This document shows positions 17,394 to 25,755 of a stretch of 64,000 nucleotides of DNA, piece by piece (positions within the stretch are counted from its first letter, which is position 1; every line of letters starts with the position of its first letter). Location of the stretch: the NCBI RefSeq assembly GCF_009177095.1, contig NZ_AP021861.1, positions 5,748,501-5,812,500 on the forward strand. The letters are read 5' to 3'. The translations under genes were made by a program, and so were the position numbers. The notes beneath the pieces were generated by a model, which saw only the letters and a program-made list of their open reading frames with translations, was not told the origin of the DNA and did not search any database. The stretch comes from Lacipirellula parvula (GTDB lineage: Bacteria > Planctomycetota > Planctomycetia > Pirellulales > Lacipirellulaceae).

Positions 17394-17693
17394 ATGTCCG
17401 ATTACCTGAACGAGACCCGAGTTTCACTTTCTGAACTTGCCACGCGCGAAGGCGTGAATGTCTCCACCGTCTGGCGGTGGACGCTTCGCGGCGTGCGTGG
17501 CGTGACTCTGGAAAGCTTCGCCGTCGGGGGCCGGCGCTTCACCACGCTCCAAGCGTTTGAGCGGTTCGTCGAAAAGAGCACCGCTGCATCGCCTAGTCTC
17601 GCCAGCGCGGCCCCCAGGCCCTCCACTCACTCGTCTCAGCGCGAAGCCGCCATCCAGGCGGCCGAGAACGAACTCGACAACGCCGGCGTCTAG
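17394..17693 (+). CDS. DUF1580-like HTH protein (excisionase-like)
   Basis: 99 residues from ATG 17394 (MSDYLNETRV). Residues 8-30 form an N-terminal helix-turn-helix (LSELATREGVNVSTVWRW), followed by RGVRGVTLESFAVGGRRF and TTLQAFERFVE, the pattern of planctomycete DUF1580 proteins. These small winged-HTH proteins usually lie next to tyrosine recombinases and are thought to act as directionality factors. The C-terminus is Ser/Ala/Pro-rich and probably disordered. The context here fits that role. Confidence 0.75.
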   Translation: MSDYLNETRVSLSELATREGVNVSTVWRWTLRGVRGVTLESFAVGGRRFTTLQAFERFVEKSTAASPSLASAAPRPSTHSSQREAAIQAAENELDNAGV

Positions 17694-17906
17694 AGATGCC
17701 TCCGACGACAATTTGAGGGAGAGCCGATCGCCCTAGCGCCGGTCATTGCGACGCGGCCAAGGATCGCAGTGAGTCACCGGAGCAGGTGCAGCGTTTTCCG
17801 GATGACCGCAGCGGTAGAGTGACGACGAACAAACGCTGAGACCGGCCCGGCGTCGTGGGGGAACCTGCACGCGACGTGAAACCAAGGTGCAGGCGAGTGT
17901 CGAGGG

Positions 17907-18686
17907 CTAAGGGCGGCAACGTCGCTCGATGAGAACCTTGGCCTCCAGCAGCATATCGAACTGCTCTCGCGCCAACAGTTCGTCGCGCAGCTTGCCGTTG
18001 AAGCTTTCAACGTAGCCGTTCTCCCAAGGGCTGCCCGGCTCGATGAACAGCGTCTTCACGCCGACCCGAGCCAACCATTCCCGCACCTTCGCCGCCGTGA
18101 ACTCCGCTCCGTTGTCGCTGCGGATGTAGGTCGGCACTCCGCGGCGGACGAATAGGTCGCTGAGTCGCTCAAGCACGTCTTCGCTCTTAAGGCTGCGAGC
18201 CACGTCGATCGCCAGGCACTCGCGAGTATGCTCGTCGATCAGCGTCAGCATGCGGATTGGTCGGCGGTGGCTGGTCCGATCGGCGACGAAGTCGTAGCTC
18301 CAGACGTGATCCTTATAGGCAGGGCGCAGCCGCACGCACGATCCGTCGGCCAGCCACAGTCGCTTGCGTTTGGAGTGCTTCTGCGGCACTTTCAGCCCCT
18401 CCTGACGCCAAAGACGTTCGACCCGTTTGTGATTGACCGCCCAGCCCTCGCGTCGCAACAGCGCCGTCACCCGACGATAGCCGTACCGGCCGTAGTCGCT
18501 TGCCAGTTCGACGATCCGCTTCAGCAGCCGCGGTTCGTCGCTGGGAACGTGCCGCTTCCGCCGCTGCGTGCTGCGATGTTGGCTCAGCACCTGGCAAGCC
18601 CGACGCTCCGACACCCGGACGCGTCCAAGAGAATCTCGAACGTGCTCGACCGCCCGGCGTCGTTTCGTCGGGCTCAGAAGTTTCCC
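17907..18686 (-). pseudogene. IS3 orfB transposase, C-terminally truncated
   Basis: Reads from the frameshift site (LLSPTKRRRAVEHV region) through an HTH_21 segment and an rve integrase core. The three DDE residues are present: D in WSYDFVADRT, D in IRSDNGAEF and E in NGYVESFNGK. The protein stops at LIERRCRP, lacking the usual last 30-40 residues, so transposition competence is doubtful. It is made by -1 frameshifting from orfA, or independently from the GTG at 18614. Confidence 0.8.
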
Positions 18687-18955
18687 GAGGCGGCTTCTTT
18701 CAAGATCGCCTTGTCAGGCTCCGCGTCGGCTAGCAGACGCTTCAGCCGGGCGTTCTCTTTCTCTAGCTCTTTGAGACGCTTCGCCTGGTTCATCCGCAGG
18801 CCGTCGTGCTCTTCCTTCCAGCGATAGTACGTCTGCTCCGTCACCCCGATCTGCTTGCAGACTTCGGGAATCTTCTTCCCGCGAGCCAGTTCGACTTCGG
18901 CCTCACGCAGCTTCGAGATGATCTCTTCCGGCTTGAACTTAGTTCCTCGCGGCAT
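18674..18955 (-). CDS. IS3 orfA (HTH_Tnp_1 / transposase N-terminal)
   Basis: 93 residues from ATG 18955 (MPRGTKFKPEEI). It has the HTH of IS3 OrfA proteins (EIISKLREAEVELARGKKIP, then VCKQIGVTEQTYYRWKEE), a leucine-rich coiled coil (MNQAKRLKELEKENARLKRL) and ends SGNF. The stop at 18674 follows a slippery heptamer. A truncated homologue differing at several residues is at 39262. Confidence 0.85.
   Translation of the reverse strand: MPRGTKFKPEEIISKLREAEVELARGKKIPEVCKQIGVTEQTYYRWKEEHDGLRMNQAKRLKELEKENARLKRLLADAEPDKAILKEAASGNF
18680..18686 (-). promoter_or_regulatory. Programmed -1 frameshift heptamer G GGA AAC
   Basis: On the minus strand, orfA codons read tcG GGA AAC TTC TGA. G-GGA-AAC fits the X-XXY-YYZ slippery consensus, and slipping gives GGG AAA CTT CTG, which enters the orfB frame two codons before the orfA stop. 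A GCCC/GGGC pairing lies just downstream and could act as stimulator. Confidence 0.7.
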
Positions 18956-19034
18956 CGGACTGCTCTCCTTCGACTTGCGCCCCAGACCTTGGATTCTCGC
19001 TCCAAGCGTGGGCTCTTTTGAAGGGGGCACGTCA

Positions 19035-19259
19035 GGCCGCACCGGCAAGAATAAAGTGGTCGTATTTCCCGGACAACCCCTTCTCATCCATCGCTCGTGC
19101 GATCAGGTTGAAGAATCGAAAGTCGATACAGGTCAGCAGCAGGGCTTCGGCATGCTCATGAGATTTATCGACTTTGATTGAACGAGCGAATTGCTCAAAT
19201 GGCGACGGCGCCGACGCGAGCGATTTTTTGCCATCGATTGGTTTCGCTTTCTGTCGCAA
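19035..19259 (-). pseudogene. Truncated beta-carbonic-anhydrase-like gene
   Basis: On the minus strand, after a possible TTG at 19259, the frame reads EALLLTCIDFRFFNLIARA and then KYDHFILAGAA before running into the IS end at 19034. The pattern LLLTCxDxR followed by YDHxxLAGAAL is that of a carbonic-anhydrase-related family in which Cys binds zinc. The rest of the gene, expected beyond the IS, is absent. About 75 residues of N-terminal sequence remain, so it is non-functional. Confidence 0.6.
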
Positions 19260-19863
19260 CGAATGCGACACCAGAATGTCCTTCGAACTGCAACGCTGCG
19301 GCGCGCCGACTATTCCTTCACCAGGAAGAACTCGAGGGGGCACCATGGTAGACCGTGACGGCCGCTCGTCATGCGAGTGTCGGTATTCATGACCTGCGCA
19401 GGGTGTTAAGCAATGCAACTTGTCGTCACTCGCGACGTCCCCACCGCGCGCAATGGAGGCTACCGTTGCGAGGCGAGGTGGAATTCTGCCCAAGGAGCGC
19501 GGGGGCCCGGTGCCTTTCGCATACCGCTCCCGTTGCAACTTGTCGACGAAATTGTTGCGCCAATGGCCGATCAGGGCCACGGGATGAAAGGCATCGATCA
19601 CCGACCGCCTGCTACAACCTACGAACGGCAGGGACTCCCTCCCTCGACCACACAAACACTTAAAGCGATAGATGACACAGCAGCCCAGGAGAGATCCCAC
19701 TACGTCGTCTACTGGATTTTTCGTTCGCAGGCTCTTTGCTCTGAGGCGCGTAGATGCACTCCTCGACGGAGGCGCGATGCCTCTATAAACTGGATCGATT
19801 ATAGAAATTTCCCGCCGATGCACCAACCATCTTGAGCCTTCTGCGCCCTCTGGGAGAAACTGC
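19260..19863. other. No supported gene
   Basis: Several overlapping open frames exist on both strands (including a long minus-strand one continuous with the carbonic anhydrase fragment), but none has protein-like composition or a recognisable family. The long frame changes character before residue 290, so only its end is real. It may contain decayed sequence and the promoter of the MauE-like gene. Confidence 0.5.
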
Positions 19864-20833
19864 ATGGAGATTACAGACCTGCCCTCCGAACCGGCAGTGC
19901 GTGAATCAACTGCTGTAATATTCGTTCGGTTGACAATTGGCAGTCTCCTCTTTGCCACGGCGGCAATGAAGATTATTTCCCCCGCCGAATCGGCCACACT
20001 CGCCGTCGCATACCGAATCCCATCGCTCCTTACAGCCACGGTCGTACATGTGGAACTGGCGATTGCCGCCCTATTGATATTTGGCTGCTGGACCAGAAAA
20101 ACGCTGGCCACTTCCGCAGTCATGTTCGGCGTCTTTGGAGCCTTTTCGATCTACCGCGGCTCGATGGGCTATGAGTCTTGCGGTTGCTTCGGATCCCTTC
20201 AGGTTAATCCCTGGATCACTGCGACGCTCGACGGACTTATGCTCTTGCTCGCAGCGTGGGGAGCTTGGAAATCTACGCCTAGTCGCCGGAAAGCGATGCC
20301 GCCCCGACTCTACCGCGCCAGCGGTGTGTACGCCCTGGCGGCATTATTGGCGGCGGGTGTGCTGAATAGCCCCCCCCCCCCTGGAGGACGTTTTCCGTGA
20401 GGTCGGCGGATTAGTCATTCTTGAACCCGAGACGTGGATCGGAAGGCCGTTTCCGCTTGCCGCCCATCTATCGCCCGAAGTTCCACTTGACGAAGGAAGT
20501 TGGACGATTCTTATCTACCATCATGACTGCCCCCACTGCCAGGAAGCAGTGCCACAGTATGAACGATTGGCGATGAAAGATCGGAAACGTGGCGTCGCGC
20601 TTGTTGAAACACCACCCTACGAATCAGATCACGCAGCGGAAGGAGTTGCGCGCCATGTTCGGCTATCCGACGCCCGCGAGTGGTTTGTTCAGACGCCCGT
20701 CGAAATTCAAATTGCCGACGGAATTGTCGTCAGCACTTCGCTCGACCTACCGGCCATAGCAGAGGAGCCGTCGCCCCACTCCGCCATACGCTCATTGGAT
20801 ATTATTGTGTCCAGAAATTCGTTAACCGATTGA
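19864..20833 (+). pseudogene. MauE/DoxX-like membrane protein fused to thioredoxin-like domain, frameshifted at a C12 tract
   Basis: The first part (19864-20400, 178 codons) has four transmembrane helices and the CGCFG motif of MauE/DoxX-type proteins. At 20370-20381 lies a run of 12 Cs; the frame then ends at 20400. In the +1 frame the reading continues LEDVFREVGGLVILEPETW and gives a periplasmic thioredoxin-like domain with a CPHC active site (IYHHDCPHCQEA), ending at 20833. Eleven Cs would join them into one protein of about 322 residues. MauE and MauD (thioredoxin-like) cooperate in disulfide maturation of methylamine dehydrogenase, so a joined protein would be a disulfide oxidase or reductase system. 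It could be switchable, decayed or misread in the homopolymer. Confidence 0.75.
20370..20381 (+). repeat. Homopolymeric C12 tract at frameshift
   Basis: Twelve consecutive Cs located between the membrane and thioredoxin domains. Loss of one C (or of any 3n+1 Cs), or gain of two, restores a single reading frame. Such tracts are typical slipped-strand switches, and also typical homopolymer sequencing errors. Confidence 0.85.
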
Positions 20834-21591
20834 GTATAGTGCCGCGTGACCGTTTTCCAGCGGGCTACCAGATTGTAGTAAAAGACGTAATAGATGGCCC
20901 AAAGACCGTCGGTGAAGCGGATCTTCTTACCTTGAGCGACGTTGCGTGGAGCGTAAGCAACCGGTACTTCTAGCAGTCGAGCGTTGGTTTGGCTAGCTAG
21001 CGCCGTAATTTCGATCTCCATGCCGAACCGCTTGCTAGTGAGAGTCAGTTTTTTAAGAAGGGGGGCTCGAAACGCTTTATAACACGTCTCCACGTCGGTT
21101 AGCCGCCAGTGTGTAAAGCAATTGCTGACCGCCGTGATGACCCTGTTGCCCGCGTAGTGCCAGAAAGGCCAATCGCCTCGCGCTGGTCGATGCATGAGTC
21201 GGCTACCGTAGACAACGTCAGCCCGACCTAACTGTATCGCCTCAATGAGCCGCGGTATCTCGGTGGCATCGTATTCGAGATCGGCGTCTTGAATGACAAT
21301 TGCGCCCCCCTGAGCCTCTTCTATGCCTCTTCGCACGGCGGCCGTCTTGCCGGAGTTCGCTTCCAGGCGAATCGATCGAATTCGGTGGTCGGCTCGGGCC
21401 GCTTCGGCGATAATAGTTTTGGTCTGATCCGTTGAGCCATCATCTACGACAATTGCTTCCACATCCCCGGGGAGTTTCAGGACTCGCTCCAGCACTTCAC
21501 CCAACGTCGCCTCTTCGTTGTAAACTGGAATAATGACAGACAGCAGTGTTGATCCGTCGATTGAGCGTGAGGTGAAAGAGTCGTGCGACAT
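20707..21591 (-). CDS. Family 2 glycosyltransferase (dolichol/polyprenyl-phosphate hexosyltransferase-like)
   Basis: 294 residues. It starts with the GT-A fold signature LSVIIPVYNEEATLGEVL, then VDDGSTDQT, a nucleotide/metal site (QDADLEYDATE) and the acceptor-side motif DVETCYKAFR seen in DPM1-like enzymes. It should transfer a sugar from a nucleotide sugar to a polyprenyl phosphate on the inner face of the membrane, providing donors for membrane glycosyltransferases such as the one at 22589. No transmembrane helix. The last 127 bases overlap the thioredoxin domain coded on the other strand. Its start codon shares CATG with the divergent small gene. Confidence 0.9.
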   Translation of the reverse strand: MSHDSFTSRSIDGSTLLSVIIPVYNEEATLGEVLERVLKLPGDVEAIVVDDGSTDQTKTIIAEAARADHRIRSIRLEANSGKTAAVRRGIEEAQGGAIVIQDADLEYDATEIPRLIEAIQLGRADVVYGSRLMHRPARGDWPFWHYAGNRVITAVSNCFTHWRLTDVETCYKAFRAPLLKKLTLTSKRFGMEIEITALASQTNARLLEVPVAYAPRNVAQGKKIRFTDGLWAIYYVFYYNLVARWKTVTRHYTQSVNEFLDTIISNERMAEWGDGSSAMAGRSSEVLTTIPSAI

Positions 21592-21805
21592 GGCGGACTC
21601 GGCTGCGGACGACTGGCGCGAAACACTCCCGGCGGCGGAATTCTGCTGCTGGGTAGTCGTACTTCTCGCGCCGATTCTGCGGTTGATTAATGGGGCGGCG
21701 GTGACCGACGACCAGTTCTACATTCAAATAGCGTTGGTGACGCTGACGCTCGCTGGGGCGGTTTCACTGCGGATTTGGAATTGCCGCCGCGCCCGGCGAG
21801 TATAG
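21590..21805 (+). CDS. Small two-helix membrane protein
   Basis: 71 residues from ATG 21590 (MADSAADDW), chosen because the longer frame from 21533 lies inside the divergent glycosyltransferase gene. Two hydrophobic segments (CCWVVVLLAPILRLI and IQIALVTLTLAGAVSL) and a basic tail indicate an inner-membrane protein. Family not recognised. Its ATG overlaps the glycosyltransferase ATG on the opposite strand. Confidence 0.5.
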   Translation: MADSAADDWRETLPAAEFCCWVVVLLAPILRLINGAAVTDDQFYIQIALVTLTLAGAVSLRIWNCRRARRV

Positions 21806-22588
21806 TTGATCTCGTGCGTCCAGGCGACCTAATGGTGAAAAGAAATTTACGCGTGATGGAGGCATTAAGATCGATCGCATAGCTGGAAATCGAACTCACG
21901 ATGCGATAGCTTCGCTGGGAGCACATCTCGTCCGATTTATGTTCGACGCATCGCTCGACCGCACAGCGATTGCGATCCGCGACACGCGGGATGTAGACGA
22001 AGCTATTGACTAGGGAACGAGACTACTGATGTTCGTCATTTCGCCTCGCGTCGCTGAGTTTCCCCCCAAGCTCCTTCGGAGTTGGATCGAGGCGGCGGCA
22101 TTCGTGGCTGCGAAATCAGCTTAGGCCGTGAATTTCCAAGATGCGCTTCATGGAGATTCCGATATTATGGCCCAGCTAAAGTGCGGTTTCGTACGAGAAC
22201 GGTGCATGATTGGCACGCAACTCCAATCTTAGCGTTCCCCGCCGTCGAGTCTCCAGCGAACTGAATAGCGCCCACCGAGTTTCCGGGGCCTCGAAAACAT
22301 TGAAAATCGCTTTAACCTGCTTAAAACTTGCACAATTCTTCGGCAAGCCTCTCATCGATTCAGCTATCGCCGCAAATCCTTCTCCCGTCTGAGCGCCGAG
22401 ACAGCTCTTTGCCATGTACACGTCGCTACATCAGTCGGGACGCGCAGATTGACGCGCCCCCTCAATAGGAGCCGCGCTCGATTGCGAATCTGCCCCCCGA
22501 GGCTGTAGCGGTCCAATTTTATCCCCGCAGCCTAGGTTTCCCCTCCAATCGATGAGGGCCACGAGCTCACCGAGAAAGCGCGCAACAA
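21806..22588. other. Long intergenic region, no firm gene
   Basis: A 780-bp low-coding stretch. Between about 21815 and 22012 one frame reads protein-like (IDRIAGNRTHDAIASLGAHL, ending VDEAID and TAG) but has no usable start and no recognised family; it may be a gene remnant. The rest shows nothing clear. The region before 22589 probably contains the promoter of the next gene. Confidence 0.45.
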
Positions 22589-24373
22589 ATGGAGAACGCC
22601 AATGCGTCCGGTTTGGTAAGAATCGCGAAAAATTCAGCATTCCACAACAAATTGGCTTCTCACCGGCTTAAAGCGATAGTCGCTTCCCTGCTAGGGATCC
22701 ACACTCTGCTACTTGCCTATGGGGCGGCGGTACATAGCCCAACTTATAATGAGCCGGCGCACCTCGTTGCAGGAATAAGCTATTGGAAGTTTCGCCGATT
22801 CGAAGTCTATCGCGTCAATCCGCCGTTAGTACGCCTTATCGCCGCGGTCCCCGCGATATTTGCCGGCTGTCAAACCGATTGGACAAGTTATTGGGAGGGC
22901 CCCGCAGCGAGACCCGAGATGGCTTTGGGAAGCGATTTCTGCGATGCAAACGGGCTTCGCACGTGTGAGCTGGTGACGCTCGCTAGATGGGCGTGCATAC
23001 CGTTCAGCTTGCTGGGCGGATACGTCTGTTTTCTGTGGGGCCGCGATCTATATGGGCCGACCTCTGGGCTTCTCGCCCTTACCCTATGGTGTTTTTGCCC
23101 CAATATCCTAGGGCATGGGCAGCTCATTACGAGCGATGTCTCTGCAACAGCCCTTAGTTTGGCAGCATGTTTCTCATTCTGGCGCTGGCTGAAGAAGCCA
23201 ACATGGCGATTAACCATTTCCAGCGGCGTTATCCTGGGCATTGCAGAGCTATCTAAAACGACGCTAATTGTACTCTACCCCCTTTGGCCTGTGCTTTGGC
23301 TGATTTATCGCTGTGCACACCGTGATAAAATTGGCCTACGCATCTGGCTTACGGAGTTTGCAAAACTCTGCGTTCGTGGCCTGATCGGACTGTACGTCGT
23401 CAACCTAGGCTACGGCTTTGAGGGGTCTTTCACGCAATTGGGGGATTACACCTTCGTAAGCGAAGCGTTGACCGGCCTCGAGGCGGAGAACGCAAAGACT
23501 GGCGGAAATAGGTTTGCGGAGACCTGGGTCGCGGACGTCCCGGTGCCGCTTCCGAAGAATTATGTCTGCGGCATCGACTTGCAACGAAAGGACTTCGAGC
23601 ACTTTGACAGCCAGTTTTATCTCGCAGGTACATGGTCCAAAACCGGCTGGTGGCACTACTATCTCTCCGCGTTGGCCCTAAAGGTTCCGCTAGGGACATT
23701 GATGCTGATTATTGCCGCAACGCTACGTGGGTCACCTGCAAGGCGAGCCGACGAATTCATCCTTCTTGCTCCAGCAACGGTCGTTTTCGCGCTTGTAAGC
23801 TCGCAGACTGGCATGAATATGCACTTTAGATATGCGATGCCTGCTCTCCCATTTCTATTCATCTGGGCTAGCCGCCTCGCAGCTGCCGCCTCATTCCTGG
23901 GACGGCGGGTCCAGAAATCTCGCGTGCCGCCAAATCTTCTGTCTGTTTTTATTATTTGCGCATTGAGTTGGTCTGTCGCAAGCAGCCTCTTTTGCTTTCC
24001 GCACACTCTGGCTTACTTCAATGAAATAACCGGAGGACCTAGGAATGGATGGCAATACCTCACAAGTAGCAATATCGATTGGGGGCAAGACTTGCTCTTG
24101 ATGAAGCGATGGCTGGAAAGCCACGGCACCGAACTGCCAACGCGATATTTCGTAACCAGCCCGGCACCGCTGGATTTTCTGGATCTGGAAGTAAAGCAAG
24201 CTTCGGAAGGGACCGAGGATGCCAACCAATCCCTGCCCCCAGGGCGTTATGTGGTAAGCGCTTGCGAGCTTATAGGTGTCATCGGCGAAAATCATAGATT
24301 CCGAGAACTTCGCCAGCGAATTCCAACGGCTCGGGTAGGATACTCCATATTTATTTACGACGTCACCGAGTGA
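22589..24373 (+). CDS. Membrane glycosyltransferase, PMT_2/GT39-ArnT-like
   Basis: 594 residues with about ten transmembrane helices. After the first helix comes the loop SPTYNEPAHLVAGISYW, where the TYNEP acidic motif corresponds to the catalytic D/E of the GT-C fold, followed by RVNPPLVRL. A large periplasmic loop with SNIDWGQDLLLMKRWL near residue 490 is frequent in planctomycete members. It should move a sugar from a polyprenyl-phosphate donor to an acceptor outside the cytoplasmic membrane. The family 2 glycosyltransferase upstream could make its donor. Acceptor unknown; the exported proteins downstream are possible targets (inference). Confidence 0.85.
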   Translation: MENANASGLVRIAKNSAFHNKLASHRLKAIVASLLGIHTLLLAYGAAVHSPTYNEPAHLVAGISYWKFRRFEVYRVNPPLVRLIAAVPAIFAGCQTDWTSYWEGPAARPEMALGSDFCDANGLRTCELVTLARWACIPFSLLGGYVCFLWGRDLYGPTSGLLALTLWCFCPNILGHGQLITSDVSATALSLAACFSFWRWLKKPTWRLTISSGVILGIAELSKTTLIVLYPLWPVLWLIYRCAHRDKIGLRIWLTEFAKLCVRGLIGLYVVNLGYGFEGSFTQLGDYTFVSEALTGLEAENAKTGGNRFAETWVADVPVPLPKNYVCGIDLQRKDFEHFDSQFYLAGTWSKTGWWHYYLSALALKVPLGTLMLIIAATLRGSPARRADEFILLAPATVVFALVSSQTGMNMHFRYAMPALPFLFIWASRLAAAASFLGRRVQKSRVPPNLLSVFIICALSWSVASSLFCFPHTLAYFNEITGGPRNGWQYLTSSNIDWGQDLLLMKRWLESHGTELPTRYFVTSPAPLDFLDLEVKQASEGTEDANQSLPPGRYVVSACELIGVIGENHRFRELRQRIPTARVGYSIFIYDVTE

Positions 24374-24844
24374 ATCTTGTCAGGCGCCGAAAAAATGGTG
24401 ATCCTCACTCGCACTAGCCGAATTACACCGGGACACTAAAAAGAGCATTTCCGGATTTAGACGCTTTAAGATCGCATGTGCCCGCATTCCGTACGGCCCT
24501 TACTAAGCCTGCAGCGCGATACAGCTGTTACCGTGGCGGGTGCCGTCGATGCGAAGCACCAACAGTCCGATTGCAGCTATTGACCGCCACTTCGAGAGTG
24601 CTATTCTGTCAACACACTAATAAGATGCGCAATAACGCCATCATGACTCATCCCCGTCGGTACTGAGACTGTCCGATACGAACCTTACACAGGACGGCGC
24701 ATCGAAGTTAAAGTTTACCGTCTATACCGCAAGATCGAGTGTTCGAGCCATGGGCCCGATGCTTCCTAGCCGTGGACTGTTGGTCAGGACACTTTAAGGC
24801 TGATGCTCAAGGTCCTTACTCCACCATACGAAAGGAATCTCCTA
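24374..24844. other. Intergenic region, no supported gene
   Basis: About 470 bp with only short out-of-context frames. AT content is higher than in the flanks. It probably holds the promoter of the Cys-rich protein gene. Confidence 0.45.
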
Positions 24845-25366
24845 ATGCGGCAGGTTTACTCGAGAGCAATATTATTAGGTTCATCGCTGTCGGTCGCAGC
24901 CCTTGTGTATGCGTGCAGTCCAACAGCGTGGTCATCGGTTTTCGGCGCTGTCACCCAACAGGGCTGCAAAGGCGAGTGCTCAGTCGACTCAATGACTGTG
25001 GATGAATGCTTGCATTCACCCGCCCAGAACTGTGATCCTGCCACTGACCCTCACGCCTGCTGCGACGTTTCTCGGTGTACGCGCAACGAAGTGCGTTTTG
25101 CTAAATGTCAGGTTGGCAACAACCCTGAGGATCCTTGCAAAATCCACACCGACATGGACGACTGGTGGCGCAAGCTCACCATCCGGCGTGAGGAATGCGC
25201 AGACCAGGGCTATTCCAGCTTTGAGTATGTTCCCAATCAGACATGGTGCGTCTGGGATGGCCCTAGTAATGCGCGAGGCGAAACGCCTTGCAAAACTAGT
25301 GCTTGTAGCACGGGGCCAATCGTTTCGATTTCGACGTATGCAGGCAGGATGGTCTGCGGCGACTGA
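24845..25366 (+). CDS. Exported Cys-rich small protein (module A)
   Basis: 173 residues from ATG 24845, with GGAATC upstream. The N-terminus has a signal peptide (AILLGSSLSVAALVYA); a Cys follows directly (YAC), so it could be a lipoprotein, though Tyr at -2 is not ideal. The protein has 15 cysteines, with a CKGEC pair, a CC pair and many single Cys, suggesting several disulfide bonds. Family not recognised. It is parallel in position and character to the protein at 28702. A disulfide-type oxidase gene lies 4 kb upstream. Confidence 0.65.
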   Translation: MRQVYSRAILLGSSLSVAALVYACSPTAWSSVFGAVTQQGCKGECSVDSMTVDECLHSPAQNCDPATDPHACCDVSRCTRNEVRFAKCQVGNNPEDPCKIHTDMDDWWRKLTIRREECADQGYSSFEYVPNQTWCVWDGPSNARGETPCKTSACSTGPIVSISTYAGRMVCGD

Positions 25367-25755
25367 GAACCGCTGCCACAATAGGCGCGCAAGGGCTCGA
25401 CATCCGGCCTCGGCTTATATCGGCCGGTACGTATGAGCGGCAGCTTGATGGCCTCGGGTGGCGGAATGGTCGTTCCTGCCGGAATCCGGCTTGCTCCTCA
25501 GTTTACTCGCCATCGACAGAAGGGTAATGACCGCCAGCGATTGCCCTCGCACTTGATACCCGGAACTTGGCGCCCGCTGTCGAAGCTGCCGCGGCGGACA
25601 GTGTGCAGTGCTTAATCGCCCTAGCAATTCATTCCTACTGCATCTTTTTTCACGCTAAGTTCATTCAATTATGCCTAGTGAGGCTAATTGACATTGCGGA
25701 CGACGCAAGAGCGCCGCTTCACTAACAACATAAGCTGCGGTTTGCCAGCGACCGA
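25367..25755. other. Intergenic region, no supported gene
   Basis: About 390 bp. Short frames overlap on both strands without protein-like features. The 3' half is AT-richer (around 25615-25690) and is a likely promoter area for the following gene. Confidence 0.45.

Larger units (their letters stand above)
17907..19034 (-). mobile_element. IS3-family element, right end missing
   Basis: Minus-strand insertion sequence with overlapping orfA and orfB. Its left end is the inverted-repeat start TGACGTGCCCCCTTCAAAAG reading inward from 19034; the same end occurs on the plus strand at 39184. No matching right end is found before the DUF1580 gene, and orfB stops early, so the element is truncated at about 17907-17920. 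The flanking 17694-17906 stretch is non-coding and unassigned. The left end cuts a carbonic anhydrase-like gene. Confidence 0.85.

Noticed and set aside
19260-20123. N-terminal 288 codons of a long minus-strand frame
   Set aside because: Only its last 75 residues are family-like (carbonic anhydrase fragment). The earlier part overlaps the MauE-like gene and has no protein-like character.
21815-22012. Protein-like frame without start in intergenic region
   Set aside because: About 66 codons read coherently, but no start, no family and no neighbour relation; mentioned only in the intergenic note.
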